A stretch of DNA of 35,480 nucleotides, from the NCBI GenBank assembly GCA_045629205.1, contig JAZQQT010000030.1:1-35480 (forward strand), given 5' to 3'. The notes beneath the pieces are model-generated. The model did not search any database, was not told the DNA's origin, and was given only the letters and a program-made list of their open reading frames with translations. The DNA is from JAZQLP01 sp045629205 (GTDB lineage: Bacteria > Bacillota > Clostridia > Oscillospirales > UBA644). The translations under genes and the position numbers were made by a program. This document shows positions 23,975-31,496 of this stretch, piece after piece (the first letter of the stretch is position 1; each line of letters begins with the position of its first letter).

Positions 23975-25564
23975 TTATTCGGTGATATTACCGTTGCCGA
24001 GAACCACGACATCTGTTGAGGAAAAAACAGAACCCCAGTATGACGGCGTCCCCATACCGACAGTGACATTCCGAACATAATCGAAAGGCGTACCGTCGGA
24101 TTTTATGCGCATAATTTCAGAATCGTAACCACGGAAAGATATATAATACATATATGCATTTTCAGGAACCGACACAGCAACAGTATTGTTTTCTTTATCA
24201 AACGACAGATCACGATGTTTAAAATTCCAGCCTTCCTCGGAATCGGTAATCGGTCCCTCACGCCAGAAGATATCGGCACGGACGTTAAAGATATCGTCGG
24301 GAATATTTATTTTCAGCGTATATTCTCTGCCGTCTTCTTTTGCAGGCTGACGCTCCGCCTCGACAAATCCGTATCCGAGCCCTGTTGCAAAAAGACCGAA
24401 TCTGTAAGGTTCGTCTGTAGCTATCGCATCAAACTGAGTATGTTCAAACCACGGACGGATAATGAGATATCCGTTCTGCAAATCATGATACGTCTCGGAA
24501 TTACAGTTGACAGTGGAAAAGCCGTCGGTATCGCCCGCAAGCATCAGAAACGGAACGGGAGTTTTTTTAAGCAAATCGGGATCCTGCCACAAAGCAGCAG
24601 CTTTTTCGTTTGTAATAAGGCCGAGACCGTCGGTTTTGCTTTCGGCCATATGAAAAGCAATATAAATCGGAACGGCAAACGACAGACGATAATCGAAGCA
24701 GGCTGCCGTTGAAGTAAGAAGACCGCCCCATGAAATACCGGTGATACCTACCTTGTCGGAAGCAGTGTGTTCTTCAGCACGCAAAACGGAATTGGCAAGA
24801 ACACAATCGCCGACCGTCCAGTAAAGCCACTGTTCATCAAGAGGGGCATCAATTGTTTCAAACCCGGTATTGGTCATGTGTCCGAAATCGTCTTTTTTCC
24901 TGCAATCAGGATAAGTATCTTCAAATAAGACGTCTGACGAAGCAGTTTCGCCGTATACGGGAATATAATTTCCATACATATCAAAAGCGATTGCTGTAAA
25001 ACCGTGTTTTACGGATTCGATAACATAATCCGGATTTGCCTGTCCGCCTCCGCCATGAACGCAAACGATACCCGGATATTTTCCCGGCGCCTTTTCTTTC
25101 GGGTAACCGATATAAGCAAATACTCTTATCGCACCTTCGGATTTAAGCTGTTCATCAGAAAGAGTAGACGGATCCTTATCCATCGGATAATAAATAAAAA
25201 TCGCTTTGACATTTGAATAATCCGCATCTTTTTCATTCGGATAAGGCTGATATTCCGGAAGTTCCTGAACCCAGACAGCATATTCCCCGTCTTTATAAGA
25301 TTTGTCTCCCGTATATCTTACCGGAAATTTTGCAAGCCGGTTATAATACGCAGTAAGATATTCCTGTAAAACATCGGCGGTTGCATTGATATCTTCGGAA
25401 TCATTCCAATTAACTTCAGGCATAATCAGTTCCGTCGGAACAAAAGGTTCGGGTGAAGGATCATCCTCCGCCGGTCCAACGGGATCTGCCGGTTTCCCGG
25501 AACACGCCGAAAGGCAACATATCAGAAACGAGACTGCCAGAATAAGCGAGATAAATTTTCTCAT
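23975..25564 (-). CDS. Alpha/beta-hydrolase (esterase-like) lipoprotein, tandem copy 1
   Basis: This 529-residue secreted lipoprotein has lipobox CLSAC (Cys21) and an acidic-proline linker, then an alpha/beta-hydrolase domain. The oxyanion motif is VCVHGGGGQ (167-175), the nucleophile elbow is GISWGG (Ser278), the acid site is AGDTDGFS (Asp345 or Asp347) and the catalytic histidine is PWFEH (His375). A beta-rich tail of about 130 residues follows (EYTLKINIPDD, SVPENAYMYYISFRGYD). The layout resembles acetyl-xylan-esterase, dienelactone-hydrolase or PhoPQ-related esterases. Diagnostic family-7 motifs (RGQ and QGG) are absent, so substrate is open. It is collinear with the neighbouring paralogue and immediately precedes galK. 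It probably removes ester groups from surface or dietary polysaccharides; that is inference. Confidence 0.85.
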   Translation of the reverse strand: MRKFISLILAVSFLICCLSACSGKPADPVGPAEDDPSPEPFVPTELIMPEVNWNDSEDINATADVLQEYLTAYYNRLAKFPVRYTGDKSYKDGEYAVWVQELPEYQPYPNEKDADYSNVKAIFIYYPMDKDPSTLSDEQLKSEGAIRVFAYIGYPKEKAPGKYPGIVCVHGGGGQANPDYVIESVKHGFTAIAFDMYGNYIPVYGETASSDVLFEDTYPDCRKKDDFGHMTNTGFETIDAPLDEQWLYWTVGDCVLANSVLRAEEHTASDKVGITGISWGGLLTSTAACFDYRLSFAVPIYIAFHMAESKTDGLGLITNEKAAALWQDPDLLKKTPVPFLMLAGDTDGFSTVNCNSETYHDLQNGYLIIRPWFEHTQFDAIATDEPYRFGLFATGLGYGFVEAERQPAKEDGREYTLKINIPDDIFNVRADIFWREGPITDSEEGWNFKHRDLSFDKENNTVAVSVPENAYMYYISFRGYDSEIMRIKSDGTPFDYVRNVTVGMGTPSYWGSVFSSTDVVVLGNGNITE

Positions 25565-25597
25565 ATTTCCTCCGATTATTCAGAAAAGAGATTTATT

Positions 25598-27184
25598 TCA
25601 GTTAACAATCCAGCCGTCGCCGAGAACGACGATATCAGTAGATGAAAAAACAGTGCCGCAATACGAAGGTGATCCCTGCCCGGTATACGGAACAATTCCG
25701 TAGGAATACGGTGTGCCTTCGGATTTAATACGCTGTATCTCAGGGTCATAACCTCTGAAAGAAATATAATACATATATGCGTTTTCCGGGACCGAAACGG
25801 TCACTGTATTTGTTTCTTTATCGAATACCAAATCATGATTTTTGAAATTCCACTTTGCAGAAGCGTCTATCGGACCTTCAGCCCAGAACAAGGTTGCGCG
25901 GACATTATTCATGTCGTCGGGAATGTTTAGTTTAAGAGAATACTCTCTGCCGTCTTCTTTTGTCGGCTGACGCTCTGCTTCCACGAAACCGAAGCCGAGC
26001 CCCATCGCATAAAGCCCAAATCTGTAAGGTTCATCCGCTGATATTGCTTCCATATCGCCGTGCTCAAACCATGGACGGATAACAAGATATCCGTTTTGCA
26101 AATCATGGTAGGTTTTTACATTGCAATTTACCGTGCAGCATGCGTCGCTGTCGCCTGCAAGCATCAGAATAGGAACAGGAGACTGTTTAAGTAAACTCAC
26201 ATCCTGCCACAGAGTATTCGCTTTTTTATTTGAACCGAGCCCAAGATCACTCAATAAACTTTCGGCAACATAGAATCCGTGATATACGGGAGCAGCAAAG
26301 GCATAACGATAATCAAAGCATGCGGCAGTTGCGGTAATAACACCGCCCCACGAAAGACCGGTTATACCGATTTTATCGGAATCGGAATGTTCTTCGGCGC
26401 GAAGCACAGAGTTTGCGAGAACTGTATCGCCGATTGCCCAGAAGAACCACTGTTCGTCAAGCGGATTATCTATATCGGTGAATTTTACGCAATCTTTATG
26501 TCCGATTTCGTCATGGGCAACATAATCAAAATAGGTATTATCAAATATGGCTTTTGAAGAAGCATCTACGCCGGAAACGGGGATGTGCTGTCCGCAGGTA
26601 TCGGGAGCAATAGCCGTAAATCCGTGTTTTACGGCTTCAATAACGTAATCGGGATTTGCCGAACGATCTCCGCCGTGAATACAAACCATTCCCGGATATT
26701 TGCCGGGAGCCTTTTCATGAGGATAACCTATATAAGCAAATACCCTTACGACGCCCTCGGCTTTAAGCTGTTTGTCCGAAAGACCGGACGGGTCTTTGTC
26801 CATCGGATAATAGATGTATATGGCTTTGACATTTTGATAATCGGGATCCGTTTCGTTCGGATATGGCTGATATTCGGGAAGTTCCTGAACCCAAACCGCA
26901 TATTCACCCTCTTTGTAAGACGCGTCGCCGATGTGTCTGACCGGATATTTTGCAAGCAGAGCATAATAATCCGTAAGATATCCGCGTAAAACGTCAGCTT
27001 CAGCCGCGATATCTCCGGATTCGCCCCATACGGCATCGGGCATAATGAGTTCCTCGGTAACAAACTGCTCGGGAGACGGCTCGTCATCTTCCGGTTTTAC
27101 GGGAGTATCGGGACTATCTACACAAGCAGACAGACACGATATGACAAATACAAACAAAAGAAAAACAGATACGATTCTTCTCAT
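25598..27184 (-). CDS. Alpha/beta-hydrolase (esterase-like) lipoprotein, tandem copy 2
   Basis: This 528-residue paralogue of the protein at 23975-25564 begins MRRIVSVFLLFVFVI with lipobox CLSAC (Cys21). It aligns with the other copy without gaps over the first 290 or so residues, including identical runs such as GEYAVWVQELPEYQPYPNE and VSVPENAYMYYISFRGYD. The catalytic set is conserved: Ser278 in GLSWGG, Asp in AGDSDACC, His in PWFEH. The oxyanion loop is HGGDRSA here but HGGGGQA in the sister, and the cap region (roughly 198-236) differs strongly. The two may therefore have different substrates. The ATG at 27184 is preferred to a GTG at 27193. It is 15 bp behind mntP and 33 bp before the sister gene. 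Confidence 0.85.
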   Translation of the reverse strand: MRRIVSVFLLFVFVISCLSACVDSPDTPVKPEDDEPSPEQFVTEELIMPDAVWGESGDIAAEADVLRGYLTDYYALLAKYPVRHIGDASYKEGEYAVWVQELPEYQPYPNETDPDYQNVKAIYIYYPMDKDPSGLSDKQLKAEGVVRVFAYIGYPHEKAPGKYPGMVCIHGGDRSANPDYVIEAVKHGFTAIAPDTCGQHIPVSGVDASSKAIFDNTYFDYVAHDEIGHKDCVKFTDIDNPLDEQWFFWAIGDTVLANSVLRAEEHSDSDKIGITGLSWGGVITATAACFDYRYAFAAPVYHGFYVAESLLSDLGLGSNKKANTLWQDVSLLKQSPVPILMLAGDSDACCTVNCNVKTYHDLQNGYLVIRPWFEHGDMEAISADEPYRFGLYAMGLGFGFVEAERQPTKEDGREYSLKLNIPDDMNNVRATLFWAEGPIDASAKWNFKNHDLVFDKETNTVTVSVPENAYMYYISFRGYDPEIQRIKSEGTPYSYGIVPYTGQGSPSYCGTVFSSTDIVVLGDGWIVN

Positions 27185-27199
27185 ATTTTTCACCGCTGA

Positions 27200-27787
27200 T
27201 TAAAAAAATAAATATTCGATTATTATCTTGAGTCCTATAAGGATCAGAATTATGCCTCCGGCAATTTCGGCTTTACGCTTATATTTTTCGCCGAAAACAT
27301 TACCGATTTTTACACCGACACATGAAATCGTAAACGTCGTGACACCTATAATACAGACGGCTATAAGAGTATTCAGCAATTCGGAAATACCGTCAAAAAG
27401 ACTGACCGGCACACAGGCAAAAGATATTCCTATCGCGAGGGCGTCTATACTGGTTGCAATCGCGAGGAGCAGCATCGTTTTGAAACTGAGACCGCTGTCG
27501 GTCTTTTCTTCCTCTTTTGACAAAGCTTCACGAATCATATTACCGCCGATAAGCGCAAGAAGAATAAAAGCGATCCATGATGAAAACGTTTCGATATACT
27601 TCTGAAATCCGGCGCCGAGAATATATCCGATAAACGGCATAAGCGCCTGAAAAGCACCGAACCAAATACCACAAACGGCGCATTTTTTAAAATCTATTTT
27701 TTCAAGAGCCAAACCTTTGCAGACAGAGACCGCAAATGCGTCCATAGACAGACCGACGGCAAGGAAAAGAAGTTCAACAATACCCAT
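27200..27787 (-). CDS. mntP: Manganese efflux pump MntP
   Basis: The 195-residue protein has about six membrane helices and the two MntP half-repeats: GLSMDAFAVSVCKGL (Asp16) and TSIDALAIGISF. Conserved aspartates in these repeats are needed for Mn2+ export. FGAFQALMPFIGYILG and a GGxMIREAL segment also match. The length is normal (about 185-195). The usual yybP-ykoY manganese riboswitch is absent, because only 11 bp separate it from the upstream DUF1846 gene. It therefore appears to be transcribed with its neighbours rather than controlled on its own. No strong ribosome site precedes the ATG. Confidence 0.93.
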   Translation of the reverse strand: MGIVELLFLAVGLSMDAFAVSVCKGLALEKIDFKKCAVCGIWFGAFQALMPFIGYILGAGFQKYIETFSSWIAFILLALIGGNMIREALSKEEEKTDSGLSFKTMLLLAIATSIDALAIGISFACVPVSLFDGISELLNTLIAVCIIGVTTFTISCVGVKIGNVFGEKYKRKAEIAGGIILILIGLKIIIEYLFF

Positions 27788-27798
27788 AATATTTATAG

Positions 27799-29283
27799 TT
27801 ATTTATGATATAACTTTTTAGTTTCATATTTCGGATTGCAGGTTGTATTTAATCCGAGTTTACGGAATATATCGAAATCAATCTGCGGAAGAATAACAGT
27901 GGAATGAGCCTCACAGCCTCTAAGCTGACCGATGCAGTCAAGAGCTTTTTTTGCGGTTGGACTCGTATTTGCGCTTATGGTAAGGGCTATCAAAACCTCG
28001 TCGGAATGCAAACGAGGATTATGATTGCCGAGTATACCGGTTTTGAGTTTCTGAATCGGTTCGATAACCGACGGTTCTATAAGATAAACGGAATCGTCTA
28101 TTCCCGCAATCAATTTTACGGCATTCAGTAAAGCAGCAGAGCATGGTCCGAGCAGCGGGGACGTTTTCCCGGTAACAATCCTTCCGTCGGATAATTCTAT
28201 CGCGCAGGCAGGCGCTCCCGTATCTGCCGCTTTTTTCTCCGCCGCAGATATTACGGGACGATTGTCCGCAGAAATCTCCGCATTGCGAAGAAGCAACTCA
28301 ACTTTGGAAACAACTTCCGGTCCGACATGACCTTTGAGATTTTCACACATTACGGAATAATATCTGCGAATGATTTCGTCCTTTGAGGCCTGACAAACGA
28401 CATCGTTGTCGCTGATACAGTAACCTGCCATATTTACGCCCATATCGGTAGGAGATTTATACGGAGATGAACCGTAAATACGGCGGAACGTTTCGTTAAG
28501 AACAGGAAAAACCTCGACATCACGGTTATAGTTTACGGTGGTAACTCCGTAAGCATCAAGATGATAAGGGTCAATCATATTGACATCGTTAAGGTCTGCA
28601 GTTGCCGCTTCATAAGCCAGATTGACAGGATGTTTAAGGGGAAGATTCCATATCGGGAAAGTCTCAAACTTTGCATATCCTGCGGAAATCCCGCGTTTAT
28701 GCTCATGATACAGCTGAGAAATACAGGTTGCTATCTTGCCGCTTCCCGGTCCCGGAGCGGTAACAACGACAACGGGGCGAGTAGTTTCTATATATTCGTT
28801 CCTTCCGAGTCCGTCATCACTGACAACATGCGAGACATTATACGGATAACCTTCAATCAAATAATGAAGGAATACTTTCATTCCGAGTTTTTCGAGTCTC
28901 TCCTTAAATGCCACAGCAGTAGCCTGACCGGAAAAATGCGAGATACATACGCTTCCGACATAAAGTCCGTAATCACGGAACGCGTCTATAAGACGAAGAA
29001 CATCCGCATCATACGAGATGCCCAAATCGTTGCGTATCTTATTTTTTACAATATCATCGGCACTTATGACTATAACTATTTCAACAATATCCTGCATTTT
29101 AAGAAGCATACGCAGTTTACTGTCCGGCTTGAATCCCGGAAGAACGCGCGACGCATGATAATCGTCAAATAGTTTTCCGCCGAATTCGAGATACAGTTTT
29201 CCGCCGAACTCATTTACACGTTTCTCAATTTGTTCGGACTGTTTCTGAATATATAAATCATTGTCAAAACCGATTTTCTTCAT
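27799..29283 (-). CDS. DUF1846 domain-containing protein
   Basis: This 494-residue protein is the full length of the DUF1846 family. Markers seen are MKKIGFDNDLYIQKQSEQI at the start, EFGGKLFDDYHASRVLPGF, VVTAPGPGSGKIATCISQLYHE (a P-loop-like nucleotide site), and KFETFPIWNLPLKHPVNLAYEAATADL. DMGVNMAGYCI, VTGKTSPLLGP and LHSDEVLIALTIS follow. Function is unknown; structural-genomics work gave a multi-domain fold and the GSGK loop suggests nucleotide binding. The GGTGG-preceded ATG at 29283 is chosen over a GTG nine bases up. It lies 14 bp behind the topoisomerase A gene and 11 bp before mntP. Confidence 0.93.
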   Translation of the reverse strand: MKKIGFDNDLYIQKQSEQIEKRVNEFGGKLYLEFGGKLFDDYHASRVLPGFKPDSKLRMLLKMQDIVEIVIVISADDIVKNKIRNDLGISYDADVLRLIDAFRDYGLYVGSVCISHFSGQATAVAFKERLEKLGMKVFLHYLIEGYPYNVSHVVSDDGLGRNEYIETTRPVVVVTAPGPGSGKIATCISQLYHEHKRGISAGYAKFETFPIWNLPLKHPVNLAYEAATADLNDVNMIDPYHLDAYGVTTVNYNRDVEVFPVLNETFRRIYGSSPYKSPTDMGVNMAGYCISDNDVVCQASKDEIIRRYYSVMCENLKGHVGPEVVSKVELLLRNAEISADNRPVISAAEKKAADTGAPACAIELSDGRIVTGKTSPLLGPCSAALLNAVKLIAGIDDSVYLIEPSVIEPIQKLKTGILGNHNPRLHSDEVLIALTISANTSPTAKKALDCIGQLRGCEAHSTVILPQIDFDIFRKLGLNTTCNPKYETKKLYHK

Positions 29284-29297
29284 TTTTACCACCGTGA

Positions 29298-31481
29298 TTA
29301 AAATAAAGTTTCCTGACGGCGCTCATCGTCGTCTTTACGGATAAAACTGCCTGCTGCCGGAATATTCTTTGCCTTGTAATGCGCAGGTTCACCGAACATT
29401 CCGGTTTTATACATAACTGCCGAAATAACGGTGTTCTTCCCCTTTAACGTCATTACATTTATACCCTTTGTTGACTTGCTTGCCTTCGGTGAAATCTGCG
29501 AAGTGGACACGATAAGACATCTTTCGTTGGATGCCGTCAAAAGTATATCTGCTTCGGTTTCAAGGCAGAAAGCGGCAACAAGCGGAGAATCTCCGGAATA
29601 AGCATTGATAAGTTTTTTTCGATTCGCCTTGGTTTCGTAAGAATCAAGCGGAACACGGGCGCATTTGCCGTTTGCAAATACAAATACCATAAATCCGCTG
29701 TAGTTATTGATAACAGCGGTATACACGACTTTTTCGCCGTCATCGAAATCAAGTTTCTGGGGCAGATACTCACCGAACGAGCTTGCCTTGGTATCGTCAA
29801 AATCTGACAAACGAGTCTTGTAAGTCTGCTGTTTATCCGTGAATACAAGAACCTCTTTCGCATTTGTTGTTTCGATTGAATTTATAATCACGTCGCCCTC
29901 TTTCAGCTTTTGCTCTCCGGACATTCTGAGTGACTGAGGCGTGATTTTTTTGAAATAGCCCTCTTTTGTGATAAAGACATTAACAGGATAATCTTCAACG
30001 CCGTCATCATCTCCGAAATTTTCGATTTCATCTTCGTAAATGATAGTGGTGCGGCGGGGCTGACCGTATTTCTTTGCTATCGCTTCGAGTTGATTGATTA
30101 TTATCTTATTGACTTTCTTGGGATGATTTACGATATCTTCGAGCTCGGCAATCTCTTTTTCAAGATTTTCGGTTTCCGAAATCTTGTCAAGTAAATAAGC
30201 TTTATTAAGGTTACGGAGTTTAATCTCCGCAACGAATTCGGCTTGTTTGTCGTCTATTCCGAAGCCGATCATAAGATTGGGAATAACCTCTTTATCATCG
30301 TCGGTGTTACGGATAATTGCTATTGCCTTATCTATATCGAGAATGATTTTACCGAGACCTTTAAGAAGATGAAGTCTGTCTTTTTTCTTCTTAATATCAT
30401 AAAAAAGACCGCGTCTGATACATTCAAAGCGGAATGCCGTCCACTCGGAAAGAATTTCACCTACACCCATCAGCCTCGGTGTTCCCGCAACTATGACATT
30501 GAAATTGCAGGCAAAACTATCCTGAAGAGGAGTGTATTTGAAAAGTTTCTGCATCAGTCTGTCGGGATCTGTTCCGCGTTTAAGTTCGATTGCGATTTTA
30601 AGACCGTTAATATCCGTTTCATCACGTATATTGCTTATCTCGCGAATCTTTCCGTCCTTGACAAGTTCGACTATTCTGTCGATAATCGCTTCGGAAGTTG
30701 TTGTATACGGAATCTCGGTTACTTCTATGATATTTTCTTTTTTATCGTATTTATACTTTGAACGAACCTTAAAGCTGCCGGAACCTGTTTCGTAAATTTT
30801 ACGCAGCTGCTCGGCGTTGTATATAATCTCTCCGCCTGTTGAAAAGTCGGGAGCCGTAAGTGTAAGCATCAGATCATGATCCGGATTGCGTATAAGTTCG
30901 GCAGCCGTGTGACAAATTTCGGCAAGATTGAAGGAACAGATATTACTTGAGAGCCCGACGGCAATACCCTGATTGTGAGAAACGAGAATATTCGGAAAAG
31001 TTACAGGAAGCAATCCCGGCTCTTTAAGAGTTCCGTCGTAGTTATCGTTAAAATCAACTACATCCTTGTCTATATCGGCAAAAATCTCCGCGCAGAAAGG
31101 ATCGAGTTTCGCTTCGGTATAACGCGGAGCGGCATATGCCATATCGCGGGAAAAATGCTTGCCGAAGTTCCCTTTTGAATCAACAAAAGGATGGAGCAGC
31201 GCATCGTGTCCTCTTGCAAGACGGACCATCGTTTCGTAAATGGACGCGTCTCCGTGCGGATTGAGTTTCATGGTTTGACCCACAATGTTCGCAGACTTGG
31301 TTTTTGCGCCGGTGAGCAAACCCATTTTATACATTGTGTAAAGAAGCTTACGATGAGAAGGCTTGAAACCGTCTATTTCGGGAATCGCTCTTGAAATAAT
31401 TACGCTTATCGCATAAGGCATAAAATTATCCTCTATGGTCTGCGTAATCGGAACGGATTTTGTGTATTTTTCTTCCGACAT
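29298..31481 (-). CDS. parC: DNA topoisomerase IV-like subunit A (type II topoisomerase, divergent)
   Basis: This 727-residue breakage-reunion subunit has catalytic Tyr121 in AYAAPRYTEAKL. Its N-terminal VDGFKPSHR-like segment is IPEIDGFKPSHRKLLYTMYKMG. The quinolone-determining region reads NPHGDASIYETMVRLAR (73-89): the position equivalent to E. coli GyrA Ser83 is alanine (Ala79), and Asp87 is glutamate (Glu83). The C-terminal domain (about residue 490 on) has beta-pinwheel-like segments but no GyrA-box (QRRGGKG), so it should not introduce negative supercoils; I call it topoisomerase IV-like. It is shorter than typical GyrA. The ribosome site AAGGAGACC is good. It pairs with the B subunit gene 15 bp upstream. 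A housekeeping gyrase pair is expected elsewhere. Confidence 0.93.
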   Translation of the reverse strand: MSEEKYTKSVPITQTIEDNFMPYAISVIISRAIPEIDGFKPSHRKLLYTMYKMGLLTGAKTKSANIVGQTMKLNPHGDASIYETMVRLARGHDALLHPFVDSKGNFGKHFSRDMAYAAPRYTEAKLDPFCAEIFADIDKDVVDFNDNYDGTLKEPGLLPVTFPNILVSHNQGIAVGLSSNICSFNLAEICHTAAELIRNPDHDLMLTLTAPDFSTGGEIIYNAEQLRKIYETGSGSFKVRSKYKYDKKENIIEVTEIPYTTTSEAIIDRIVELVKDGKIREISNIRDETDINGLKIAIELKRGTDPDRLMQKLFKYTPLQDSFACNFNVIVAGTPRLMGVGEILSEWTAFRFECIRRGLFYDIKKKKDRLHLLKGLGKIILDIDKAIAIIRNTDDDKEVIPNLMIGFGIDDKQAEFVAEIKLRNLNKAYLLDKISETENLEKEIAELEDIVNHPKKVNKIIINQLEAIAKKYGQPRRTTIIYEDEIENFGDDDGVEDYPVNVFITKEGYFKKITPQSLRMSGEQKLKEGDVIINSIETTNAKEVLVFTDKQQTYKTRLSDFDDTKASSFGEYLPQKLDFDDGEKVVYTAVINNYSGFMVFVFANGKCARVPLDSYETKANRKKLINAYSGDSPLVAAFCLETEADILLTASNERCLIVSTSQISPKASKSTKGINVMTLKGKNTVISAVMYKTGMFGEPAHYKAKNIPAAGSFIRKDDDERRQETLF

Positions 31482-31496
31482 ATCGGTCTCCTTCTC

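Noticed and set aside
27788..27798. Manganese riboswitch (yybP-ykoY) before mntP
   Set aside because: Only 11 bp lie between the DUF1846 stop and the mntP start.
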